A stretch of 59,640 bases of DNA from Paracoccus methylovorus (GTDB taxonomy: Bacteria > Pseudomonadota > Alphaproteobacteria > Rhodobacterales > Rhodobacteraceae). The number at the start of each line of letters is the position of its first letter. The first letter of the stretch is position 1. The stretch spans positions 1,440,001 to 1,499,640 of the forward strand of contig NZ_CP070371.1 in the NCBI RefSeq assembly GCF_016919705.1, in the 5' to 3' direction. Shown piece after piece: positions 17,699-25,230 of this stretch. The notes under the pieces are model-generated. The model was not told the origin of the DNA, did not search any database, and saw only the letters and a list, made by a program, of their open reading frames with translations. The position numbers and the translations under genes were made by a program.

Positions 17699-18712
17699 AT
17701 GCCAGAATACGACCCTACGCCGGAGCCCAATCAGCCGCGACTGCGGATCGGCTTTCTGCTGACCCCGCGCTTTACGCTGTCGGCCTTTGCCACATTCGTC
17801 GACGTGCTGCGGCTGGCGGCCGACGACGGCGATGGCTCGCGCCCCATCCGCTGCCGCTGGCGTGTGCTTTCGTCGGACATGGCGCCGGTGCAATCCTCTT
17901 GCGGCATGAGGATCGAACCCGAGGAGCGGCTGGGCGACCCCGCCCGCTTCGACTACATCATCACCGTGGGCGGGCTGATCGACGGCGGCCCCGGCCTGTC
18001 ACCGGAACAGGCCGCCTTCCTGCGCCGCGCCGCCACGGCCCGGGTGGCGCTTGGCGGGCTGTGCACCGGGGTCTTCGCCATGGCACGCATCGGGCTGATG
18101 GACGGCTATCGTTGCTGCGTAAGCTGGTTCCATCATCAGGATTTTCTTGCGGAATTCGAAAAGATGCGCCCGGTTTCGGACCAGATCTTCGTGGTGGACC
18201 GCGACCGGCTGTCCTGCTCGGGTGGGGTCAGCGGCGCGCATCTGGCGGCTTTTCTGGTCGACCGCCACCTTGGCCGCTCCGCCGCGCGCAAGGCCCTGTC
18301 GATCCTGATGATAGACGAGCCGATGGCCGGCGACCGGCCCCAACCCGGCCTGCCGCTGGAATTGAATGCCCGCGATGCGCTGGTCCGCCGCGCCCTGCTG
18401 GCCATGCAGCAAAACCTGCATGCGCCGCTGCCCATCGCCCGCATCGCCAAGGATCTGGGCGTCGGGCGGCGCAAGCTGGAACGGCATTTCAACGCCGATC
18501 TGGGCATCCCGCCCGCCGATGCCTCGATCCGCATCCGGCTGGCGCAAGCGCGCATGCTGTTGGCGCGCACCGACCGCACCGTCACCCGCATCGCCGAAGA
18601 AACCGGCTTTTGCGACGCCTCGCATCTGATCCGCGTCTTTCGCGAGACCGAGGGCATGACGCCCGATCTCTGGCGCCAGACCGGCGTGATTCCCGCCGCT
18701 GACGCGCCCTAG
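17699..18712 (+). CDS. GlxA-type AraC-family regulator with DJ-1/PfpI domain
   Basis: Transcription regulator of 337 residues with an N-terminal class I amidotransferase-like domain (about 15-190) and a C-terminal AraC double helix-turn-helix (about 230-325). The nucleophile-elbow equivalent GGLCTGVFAMARIGLMDG and the following WFHHQDF are typical of the GlxA/CdhR/GbdR/ArgR group, whose members sense quaternary amines, carnitine or arginine. The AraC signature is GFCDASHLIRVFRETEGMTP. Its target cannot be read from the neighbours, a permease upstream and an unknown gene downstream, neither an obvious catabolic set. Confidence 0.88.
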   Translation: MPEYDPTPEPNQPRLRIGFLLTPRFTLSAFATFVDVLRLAADDGDGSRPIRCRWRVLSSDMAPVQSSCGMRIEPEERLGDPARFDYIITVGGLIDGGPGLSPEQAAFLRRAATARVALGGLCTGVFAMARIGLMDGYRCCVSWFHHQDFLAEFEKMRPVSDQIFVVDRDRLSCSGGVSGAHLAAFLVDRHLGRSAARKALSILMIDEPMAGDRPQPGLPLELNARDALVRRALLAMQQNLHAPLPIARIAKDLGVGRRKLERHFNADLGIPPADASIRIRLAQARMLLARTDRTVTRIAEETGFCDASHLIRVFRETEGMTPDLWRQTGVIPAADAP

Positions 18713-18796
18713 CGCGGCCGTTGCAGGGGGGATTTCGGCAACGCGTTGGCCTCTTCGGGATAATGTCCGCGCCATTTCGGATGAGAAGAGGGTTAC

Positions 18797-19249
18797 ATGC
18801 CGAACAAAGCCACAGTCAGGGGCGTGCTGATGGACGCCACGCTTGCCCCGATCGCCGGGGGCAAGATCATCGCGACGCTTCAGGGCGCGGATATTTTCGA
18901 CGGCGGCCTGCGGGTGGTGACGCAAAAGGTCGGGGCGACGACCGACGCGCAGGGCGCCTGGTCGCTGGAGCTGATCGTGAACGGCGAGGGCGAGAGCGCC
19001 GGCACCACCTGGACCATCGAGGGCTACAACCAATATGTCGCCAAGGTGTTCGAGGCGAAGTCGCTGTTTCTGGTCTCGGCGCTGGACACCACGCTGGGGG
19101 ACCTGGAGCGGACCAGCGCGCAAAACCTGCGGTCGGCGCGCGAGGGCGGCGCGGCGCGGCTGATCGTCGCCGCGGGTTACGACCGCTATCTCGCCCTGCC
19201 GGAGGGCCAAAGACGCGCGAATGATCTGGTGGTGGTCAAGGCCCGCTGA
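18797..19249 (+). CDS. hypothetical protein with predicted beta-sandwich
   Basis: Unrecognised 150-residue protein without signal peptide or membrane segment. The first hundred residues alternate short hydrophobic strands and turns, with a segment (TTDAQGAWSLEL, then WTIEGYNQYVAKVFEAKSLFL) that resembles carboxypeptidase-regulatory or prealbumin-like beta-sandwich domains, also seen in some phage baseplate and fibre proteins. The C-terminal part is helical and basic. GAAGAGGGTT precedes the ATG at 18797. A terminator follows at 19273-19307, so it is probably a single-gene transcript separate from the telA cassette. Function unknown. Confidence 0.65.
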   Translation: MPNKATVRGVLMDATLAPIAGGKIIATLQGADIFDGGLRVVTQKVGATTDAQGAWSLELIVNGEGESAGTTWTIEGYNQYVAKVFEAKSLFLVSALDTTLGDLERTSAQNLRSAREGGAARLIVAAGYDRYLALPEGQRRANDLVVVKAR

Positions 19250-19272
19250 CGGTTCATAACCAGCATAAACCC

Positions 19273-19307
19273 GGCGGTCCCGCTCAGCGGTGCCGCCTTG
19301 CCTTTTC
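19273..19307 (+). terminator. terminator between the unknown gene and the telA cassette
   Basis: GGCGGT and GCCGCC pair with an internal CCG/CGG continuation around a small loop (19273-19297), followed by TTGCCTTTTC. It lies 24 bases after the stop codon of the 150-residue protein. Confidence 0.5.
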
Positions 19308-19410
19308 ATAGCGGCATCGCCCGGCATGCCGGAAATTTCAACCATGCCAGCGCCCGGACCCGCCAGCGATGGCCGTTCCCGGCAGGATGGCAACACCCGC
19401 GAAAACAAAG

Positions 19411-19435
19411 GGAACCTTCGCCTCGTCCTCTCGTT
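19411..19435 (+). promoter_or_regulatory. ECF-type promoter candidate (GGAAC-N16-CGTT) of the telA cassette
   Basis: GGAAC (19411-19415) and CGTT (19432-19435) are separated by exactly 16 bases. This matches the alphaproteobacterial general stress (EcfG-type) promoter form GGAAC-N16/17-CGTT. It is 67 bases upstream of the telA ATG and points at it. No ECF sigma gene is in the window, and not all Rhodobacterales have EcfG, so the sigma factor is inferred. The rest of this 252-base gap holds a terminator and a 12-base palindrome. Confidence 0.5.
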
Positions 19436-19501
19436 GAACTCATCGGGAATCGGTCTATTCTTCGGCCGGGCCCTTGTTCCATCACGAAAGGACGAAGCCG
19501 G

Positions 19502-20677
19502 ATGACCACCCAGACGCAAGCCAGCGCCCAAGCCGCCTTGGACGAGCTTCAGACCGTGACCGCGGTCGTCCTGCCCGAACCCCCCGCCACCACGCCCAGC
19601 CTGACCGAGGCAGAGCCCGCCGTGGCCGCCGAAATCCGCCGGCGCATGGACGAGGTCGATATCCGCGACTCGGGCTCGATCGTGCATTTCGGCGCCCGCG
19701 CCCAGAACGAATTGCAGGAAATCAGCCAGGCGATGCTGGCGGACGTCAAGAACAAGGACGTGGGCCCCGCAGGCGAATCTCTGCGTGAGATCGTCACCAC
19801 GATCCGCGGCTTTTCCGTCAGCGAACTGGATGTGCGGCGCGAACGCAGCTGGTGGGAAAAGCTGCTGGGCCGCACCGCGCCCTTTGCCAAGTTCGTGGCG
19901 AATTACGAACAGGTGCAGTCGCAGATCGACAACATCACCGCCGATCTGGACCAGCATCAGCATCGCCTGCTCAAGGACATCAAGTCGCTCGACCTGCTTT
20001 ATGACCGCACGCTGAATTTCTACGATGAGCTTGCGCTCTATATCGCCGCGGGCGAAGAAAAGCTGGCGCAGATCGACCGTGAGGAAGTCCCGGCCAAGGA
20101 AGCCGCCGTCGAGGCCGCCACCGAAAACAACAAGGTGATGGCGGCGCAGGAGTTGCGCGATCTGCGCTCGGCCCGCGACGATCTGGAGCGGCGCGTGCAT
20201 GACCTGAAGCTGACCCGGCAGGTGACGATGCAATCGCTGCCGTCGATCCGGCTGGTGCAGGAAAACGACAAGTCTTTGGTTACCAAGATAAATTCAACGC
20301 TGGTCAATACCGTGCCGCTGTGGGAAACGCAGCTTGCGCAGGCCGTCACCATCCAGCGTAGCGCCGAGGCCGCCCGCGCGGTCAAAGAGGCGAACGACCT
20401 GACCAACGACCTGCTGACCGCCAATGCCAAGAACCTGCGCCAGGCGAATGCCCAGATCCGCACCCAACTGGAACGCGGCGTTTTCGACATCGAGGCCGTG
20501 CGCACCGCGAATGCCGAACTGATCTCGACCATCGAGGACAGCCTGCGCATCGCCGACGAAGGCCGCACCCGCCGCGCCGCCGCCGAAGAGGATCTCACGG
20601 CGATGGAGGCGGAACTGCGCAAGACCCTTGCCTCGGCCAGCGCCCAACCCACAACCCCTGCACCAAAGACACCGTGA
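19502..20677 (+). CDS. TelA family (toxic anion resistance) protein
   Basis: Cytoplasmic, largely helical protein of 391 residues in the TelA/KlaA/YaaN family, linked to tellurite and other stress resistance and often found with membrane-stress genes. The family core runs from about residue 45 (RRMDEVDIRDSGSIVHFG) through the SWWEKLLGR segment to the QSLPSIRLVQENDKSLVTKINSTLVNTVPLW region near 255-285, the most conserved part. Long coiled coils span about 140-250 and 290-375. The ATG at 19502 follows GAAAGGACGAA; the longer open frame lies in the promoter region. The last codon overlaps the GTG start of the lipoprotein gene, indicating coupled translation. Confidence 0.88.
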   Translation: MTTQTQASAQAALDELQTVTAVVLPEPPATTPSLTEAEPAVAAEIRRRMDEVDIRDSGSIVHFGARAQNELQEISQAMLADVKNKDVGPAGESLREIVTTIRGFSVSELDVRRERSWWEKLLGRTAPFAKFVANYEQVQSQIDNITADLDQHQHRLLKDIKSLDLLYDRTLNFYDELALYIAAGEEKLAQIDREEVPAKEAAVEAATENNKVMAAQELRDLRSARDDLERRVHDLKLTRQVTMQSLPSIRLVQENDKSLVTKINSTLVNTVPLWETQLAQAVTIQRSAEAARAVKEANDLTNDLLTANAKNLRQANAQIRTQLERGVFDIEAVRTANAELISTIEDSLRIADEGRTRRAAAEEDLTAMEAELRKTLASASAQPTTPAPKTP

Positions 20678-21705
20678 CCCTGCCAGCCCGTTCCTGTCTG
20701 CCCCTGCCCGCAGCATTTGCGCTGCTGGCATTGCTTGCCGCCTGTTCCCCCGAACCGCCGGCCGAGACGCCTCCGCCTGCGATCGACGCGCAAGCGCCGC
20801 CAGACCGTCCCGATCCGCCGCCGGTGGATCAGGCCGCTTTGCGTCGGGAGCGCGCCGAAAGCGCCCGTGCCGCCACTGCCCGGGCCGAAGCTGCTGCGGC
20901 CTCGCCCGCCAGCCGCAACATGCGCGACTATCTCGCCGGCGTGGAAGAGGCGCTGATCGCCCGCGGCAGGCTGCGCACCGATGCGGGGACCGAGATCGCA
21001 CTGACCGCCGAAAAGCTGACCGATGATTTCGTCGAAGTCGCGCTGCATGACGAATATGTGCGCGAAGGCGGCAAGCTGGTCTCGCGCGCTACGCCTGCGC
21101 CGTTGCGGCGTTGGCAGCAACCGGTGCTGGTGCGGCTGGAGTTCGGCGATTCCGTATCCCCCGATCATCGCGCCCGCGACCGGGCCGAAATCGCGGGTTT
21201 CGCCGACCGGCTGACCCGCGTCAGCGGCCACCCGGTCACGCTGACCGGCGCCGCAGGCAACTTCAACGTGCTGATCCTGAACGAGGATGAGCGCCGGGCG
21301 ATTGCGCCGCGCCTGTCGGCCCTGATGCCCGGCATCCCGCCCGACGACATCGCGGCGCTCCGTGATCTTGCGCCCCAGAACTATTGCGCGGTCTTCGCCT
21401 ATTCCAACGGCAACTCGCCGGTTTATTCGCAGGCCGTGGCACTGATCCGGGCGGAACTACCGCCGCGCCTGCGCCGCTCGTGCCTGCACGAGGAAATGGC
21501 GCAGGGCATGGGGCTGGCCAATGACAGCCCGCGGGTCCGGCCCTCGGTCTTCAACGATGACGAGGAATTCGCCTATCTGACCCGGCATGACGAATTGCTG
21601 CTGCAGATCCTTTACGACCCCCGTTTGCGGCCCGGCATGACCGAGGCCGAGGCGCGGCCCATCGTGCTGCAGATCGCCCGCGAGCTTCTGGCAACCGAGG
21701 TATAG
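20674..21705 (+). CDS. DUF2927 domain lipoprotein
   Basis: Secreted lipoprotein of 343 residues of unknown function. A GTG start overlaps the telA stop codon by four bases. The signal peptide ends in a lipobox LLAAC with Cys24, so the protein should be anchored in a membrane facing the periplasm. A proline- and alanine-rich linker (25-80) follows. The DUF2927 domain (about 90-340) ends in HEEMAQGMGLANDSPRVRPS and TRHDELLLQILYDPRLRPGM. The HEEMAQ segment resembles a zincin-type HExxH site with the last histidine missing; enzymatic activity is not established. Its coupling to telA suggests the two act in one process. Confidence 0.8.
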   Translation: MTLPARSCLPLPAAFALLALLAACSPEPPAETPPPAIDAQAPPDRPDPPPVDQAALRRERAESARAATARAEAAAASPASRNMRDYLAGVEEALIARGRLRTDAGTEIALTAEKLTDDFVEVALHDEYVREGGKLVSRATPAPLRRWQQPVLVRLEFGDSVSPDHRARDRAEIAGFADRLTRVSGHPVTLTGAAGNFNVLILNEDERRAIAPRLSALMPGIPPDDIAALRDLAPQNYCAVFAYSNGNSPVYSQAVALIRAELPPRLRRSCLHEEMAQGMGLANDSPRVRPSVFNDDEEFAYLTRHDELLLQILYDPRLRPGMTEAEARPIVLQIARELLATEV

Positions 21706-21720
21706 GGCCGCGCTCGGGGC

Positions 21721-21748
21721 TTGACGCCGGGCGTGTGCGGGTCACTAT
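21721..21748 (+). promoter_or_regulatory. candidate internal promoter for the SPFH and zinc-ribbon genes
   Basis: TTGACG (21721-21726) and CACTAT (21743-21748) spaced 16 bases resemble a sigma70 promoter with a good -35 and poor -10. It lies in the 80-base gap before the SPFH gene and could give basal expression of the last two cassette genes. Confidence 0.35.
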
Positions 21749-21785
21749 CGCAGGCAGGCGTCCCGCAGAGCAAAAGGCAGCCCTC

Positions 21786-22907
21786 ATGAGCATTTTCGAC
21801 ATCCTCGGCGGCGAGTTCATCGAGATCATCGAATGGACCGACGACAGCCGCGACACCATGGTCTGGCGTTATCCGACGGTGGGCAAGGCGATCAAATACG
21901 GCGCCAAGCTGACCGTGCGCGAGGGACAGGCGGCGGTCTTTATCCACGAAGGCCAGCTTGCCGATGTCTTTTCGCCCGGCCTTTACATGCTGGAAACCAA
22001 CAACCTGCCGATCCTGACCCGGCTTCAGCATTGGGACCACGGCTTTCGCAGCCCGTTCAAGTCCGAGGTCTATTTCGTCAACACGACCCGCTTCAACGAC
22101 CTGAAATGGGGGACCAAGAATCCGGTGATTGCGCGCGATCCGGAATTCGGCGCAGTCCGCATCCGCGCCTTCGGCACCTATTCCATGCGCGTGACCGACC
22201 CCGCCCGCTTCATGACCGAGATCGTGGGCACCGACGGCGAATTCACCCGCGACGAGATCAGCTTTCAACTGCGCAACATCATCGTGCAGGAATTCTCGCG
22301 CATGATCGCCGCCTCGGGCATCCCGGTGCTGGACATGGCGGCGAACACCGCCGATCTGGGCCAGATGGTCGCCAAGGCGATCAGCCCGACGGTTGCGGCC
22401 TATGGCCTGACGATTCCCGAATTCTATATCGAAAACATCAGTATGCCCGACGAGGTCGAAAAGATGCTCGACAAGCGCACCTCGATGGGCATCGTCGGCG
22501 ATCTGGACCGTTTCGGCCAATATGCCGCGTCCGAGGCAATGCTGAACGCCTCGAACCAGCCCGGCGGCATGGGGGCCGGCATCGGTGCCGGTCTTGGCGC
22601 GGGGCTTGGCGCCGCCATGGCGCAACGCGGCCCCTGGGGCGCCGTTCCCCAGCAGGCCGCGCCGCAAAGCCCGCCGCCGCTGCACCCCGAAACCGTCTGG
22701 CACATCGCCATGGGCGGTCAGGCCGACGGCCCCTATGGCCGCGCCCATCTGGGCCGACTTGCGCGCGAAGGGACCTTCACGCGCGAAACGCTGGTTTGGG
22801 CCCCAGGTCAGGACGGCTGGAAAGCCGCCGAGGATGTGGCCGAACTGGCCCAGCTTTTCACCGTGGCACCCCCGCCCCCGCCGCCGCCGATCCCCAAGCC
22901 AGAGTAA
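21786..22907 (+). CDS. SPFH domain protein with C-terminal GYF_2 domain (YdjI-like)
   Basis: Membrane-associated SPFH/stomatin-like protein of 373 residues, of the group once called virion core protein and including Bacillus subtilis YdjI. It starts MSIFDILGGEFIEIIEW. The SPFH core runs about residues 20-235 (VREGQAAVFIHEGQLADVFSPG near its start; FYIENISMPDEVEKMLDKRTSMGIVGD near its end). A glycine-rich linker (GGMGAGIGAGLGAGLGAAM) leads to a GYF_2 domain (about 300-355; WHIAMGGQADGPYGRAHLGR and LVWAPGQDGWKAAEDV) and a polyproline tail. There is no transmembrane helix; membrane contact would be through partners. The zinc-ribbon gene starts nine bases later. Confidence 0.88.
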   Translation: MSIFDILGGEFIEIIEWTDDSRDTMVWRYPTVGKAIKYGAKLTVREGQAAVFIHEGQLADVFSPGLYMLETNNLPILTRLQHWDHGFRSPFKSEVYFVNTTRFNDLKWGTKNPVIARDPEFGAVRIRAFGTYSMRVTDPARFMTEIVGTDGEFTRDEISFQLRNIIVQEFSRMIAASGIPVLDMAANTADLGQMVAKAISPTVAAYGLTIPEFYIENISMPDEVEKMLDKRTSMGIVGDLDRFGQYAASEAMLNASNQPGGMGAGIGAGLGAGLGAAMAQRGPWGAVPQQAAPQSPPPLHPETVWHIAMGGQADGPYGRAHLGRLAREGTFTRETLVWAPGQDGWKAAEDVAELAQLFTVAPPPPPPPIPKPE

Positions 22908-22916
22908 GCGGGCTTT

Positions 22917-24224
22917 ATGCCGACACCACCTTCGGAATACCGCTATCCTTGCGAGAATTGTGGCGCGAGCCTGGAATTTTCGCCCGGTGAGCAGCGCTTG
23001 GTCTGCCCCTATTGCGGGCACGAACAGCATATCGGCCCCGGTCATGCCCGTGCACCTGCCCGCCAGCCGCAAGAAGGGTCTTGGGGCGAAAGCGCCATCC
23101 TGCTGGACCCGGCGACCGGGCGGGCACTGCAATGGGACGGCGGGCACAAGTCGCCGCAGCTTCGGGAACTGCCGCTGGAACAGGGCCTGTCGCTGGACCG
23201 CAACAGCGACCTGACCGAGGCTGTCCGCACCCTCTCTTGCCCGAACTGCGGCGCCAAGGTCGAGATCACCAGCGACCGGCACGCCTCGGCCTGCCCGTTC
23301 TGCGCCACGGCGGTCGTCACCGACACCGGCACGACAAGGCAGATCAAGCCGCAAGGCGTGCTGCCCTTTGTGATCACTGAAACACAGGCCAAAACAGCGC
23401 TTGAGGACTGGCTGGGCGGGCTGTGGTTCGCACCCTCGGGCCTGACCGCCTATGCCCGCCGCGGCAAGAAAATGAGCGGGGTTTATTCACCGTTCTGGAC
23501 CTTCGATGCCGACACCGCCTCGGCCTATACCGGCGCGCGCGGCGACTGGTACTACGAAACCGTTTACGTGACCGAGGTCGTCGATGGCCGCCAGCAGCGC
23601 GTCGCAAAACAGGTGCGCCGCACGCGCTGGACCCCGGTTCAGGGGCGGGTTGCGCGGAATTTCGATGATGTGCTGGTGCTGGCCTCCAGTTCGCTGCCGC
23701 GCCGCATCACCGACGCACTGACGCCGTGGGATCTGTCGCATCTGATGCCCTATCAGCCCGAGTATCTGGCCGGCTTTTTGGCCGAGGGCTATACGATCCC
23801 GCTGTCCTCGGGACATGACATCGCCCGGCAGGAAATGGCAGGCGTCATCGCCATGGACGTGCGCCGCGCCATCGGTGGCAACGAACAGCGGATCAGCGGC
23901 ATCCAGACCCATTACAGCGACGAGACCTTCAAGCATATCCTGCTGCCGGTCTGGACCGCCGCCTATCGCTATGGCGGCAAAAGCTATCGTTTCGTCGTCA
24001 ACGGCCAATCCGGCCGCGTGCAAGGCGAACGGCCCTGGTCGGGATGGAAGATCGCCTTTGCCGTGGCTTTGGCGCTGGCCGTGCTTCTTGCCCTGCTATG
24101 GCTGAACGAGCGGGGCGATTTCATCCGCATCGGCGATGCCGCACTGTCACCCGATATTTCCATCAGCGGCAGTTACCGCTATCACGATGCAGGAGGCGGC
24201 GGCGGTCACGCCGTCCGGGGCTGA
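22917..24224 (+). CDS. double zinc-ribbon membrane protein (YdjG-like)
   Basis: Protein of 435 residues with two zinc ribbons in tandem: Cys12/15/30/33 (PCENC and VCPYC) and Cys108/111/126/129 (SCPNC and ACPFC). A central region (about 140-360) contains VYSPFWTFDADT and is shared with the Bacillus YdjG/TFIIB-ribbon group; automatic pipelines often mislabel such proteins as primosomal protein N' or phage replication protein. A single membrane helix (IAFAVALALAVLLALLWL, about 373-390) precedes a short glycine-rich tail. It is nine bases behind the SPFH gene, and such pairs are conserved together. The likely role is as a membrane anchor or adaptor for the SPFH assembly. Confidence 0.82.
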   Translation: MPTPPSEYRYPCENCGASLEFSPGEQRLVCPYCGHEQHIGPGHARAPARQPQEGSWGESAILLDPATGRALQWDGGHKSPQLRELPLEQGLSLDRNSDLTEAVRTLSCPNCGAKVEITSDRHASACPFCATAVVTDTGTTRQIKPQGVLPFVITETQAKTALEDWLGGLWFAPSGLTAYARRGKKMSGVYSPFWTFDADTASAYTGARGDWYYETVYVTEVVDGRQQRVAKQVRRTRWTPVQGRVARNFDDVLVLASSSLPRRITDALTPWDLSHLMPYQPEYLAGFLAEGYTIPLSSGHDIARQEMAGVIAMDVRRAIGGNEQRISGIQTHYSDETFKHILLPVWTAAYRYGGKSYRFVVNGQSGRVQGERPWSGWKIAFAVALALAVLLALLWLNERGDFIRIGDAALSPDISISGSYRYHDAGGGGGHAVRG

Positions 24225-24245
24225 CGATGGAAAAGGGGGCTGACC

Positions 24246-25166
24246 ATGATCCTTTGTGCCGGGGAATCACTGATCGACATGGTGCCCGAGGGCGCTACAT
24301 ACCGCCCCTTGCCGGGGGGCGCGGTCTATAACACGGCCATCGCGCTTGGCCGTATGGGTGCCGGGACAGGCTATCTGTGGCCGATCTCACGCGATGCCTT
24401 TGGCGAAATGCTGCTGCGCCCGCTGGCCGAGGCGGGGGTGGATACCGGGCTTTGCCCACGCAGCGACCGGCTGACCACGCTGGCCTTCGTGACCCTGACC
24501 GGGGGCGAGGCGCGCTATTCCTTTTATGACGAAGGTTCTGCCGGCAGGATGCTGGCGGCAGCCGACCTGCCCGAGATCCCCGACGAGGTCTCGGCACTGT
24601 TCATCGGCGGCATCAGTCTGGTGCCCGATCCCTGCGGCGCTGCCATCGAGGCGCTGGTCGAACGCGTCCGCCACCGCATCCCGGTGATGCTGGACCCGAA
24701 TATCCGTCCCTTCTTCATCGCCGACGCGGCTGCCTATCGGCAACGGCTCGACCGGCTTTTCGGCATGGTCGATCTGGTTAAGCTATCGGGCGACGATCTG
24801 GAATGGCTGATGCCCGGCAGCAGTTTTGACGAAGCTGCCGCCACCATTCTTGCCCAAGGGCCGCGGGTGATCTTTCAGACCGGCGGTTCGGCCGGTGCGC
24901 GGGCGCATTGGTCGGGCCAACCGCTGGACGCGCCGGCGATGCGGGTCGAGGTCGCCGACACGATCGGCGCCGGTGATACGTTCAACGCCGGCGTTCTGGC
25001 CGCGCTCGACCGCGCCGGCGCGTTGTCGCGCGCGGGGCTGGACCGCCTGACGCCCGAGGTGCTGGCACAGGCACTGGTGCTTGGCACCCGGGCGGCGGCC
25101 ATCACCGTTTCGCGCCCCGGCGCCAATCCGCCTTGGGCGCATGAGCTTGCGGCCTTGCCTGCCTGA
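24246..25166 (+). CDS. PfkB-family carbohydrate kinase (fructokinase-like)
   Basis: Ribokinase-fold sugar kinase of 306 residues. The N-terminal glycine motif GGAVYNTAIALGRMGAGTGYL and the C-terminal ATP/anion-hole signature DTIGAGDTFNAG, with the catalytic aspartate, are both present. The overall form fits fructokinase (ScrK/FrkB) better than ribokinase or 2-keto-3-deoxygluconate kinase, but the sugar is not certain. It starts 21 bases after the zinc-ribbon gene and may share its transcript, though no sugar transporter is nearby. A bidirectional hairpin follows. Confidence 0.85.
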   Translation: MILCAGESLIDMVPEGATYRPLPGGAVYNTAIALGRMGAGTGYLWPISRDAFGEMLLRPLAEAGVDTGLCPRSDRLTTLAFVTLTGGEARYSFYDEGSAGRMLAAADLPEIPDEVSALFIGGISLVPDPCGAAIEALVERVRHRIPVMLDPNIRPFFIADAAAYRQRLDRLFGMVDLVKLSGDDLEWLMPGSSFDEAAATILAQGPRVIFQTGGSAGARAHWSGQPLDAPAMRVEVADTIGAGDTFNAGVLAALDRAGALSRAGLDRLTPEVLAQALVLGTRAAAITVSRPGANPPWAHELAALPA

Positions 25167-25193
25167 GAGGGCCGGAAACCGCAGCCCTTTGGC

Positions 25194-25218
25194 GTGGCTC
25201 CCCCTTCGTGGGAAGCCA
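25194..25218. terminator. bidirectional terminator hairpin between convergent genes
   Basis: GTGGCT and AGCCAC with an inner CCC/GGG extension form a stem in the 64-base gap between the sugar-kinase gene and the outer membrane factor gene, which converge. T tracts are weak on both sides. Confidence 0.5.
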
Positions 25219-25230
25219 CCGTTGCTGTGC

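Noticed and set aside
19321..19332. 12-base perfect palindrome CCGGCATGCCGG
   Set aside because: Short GC palindromes arise often by chance in this DNA, and it is distant from the promoter candidate and any start codon.
17999..20233. 744-codon open frame on the minus strand
   Set aside because: It runs antisense through three plus-strand genes and their intergenic regions, with no recognisable domain and atypical composition.
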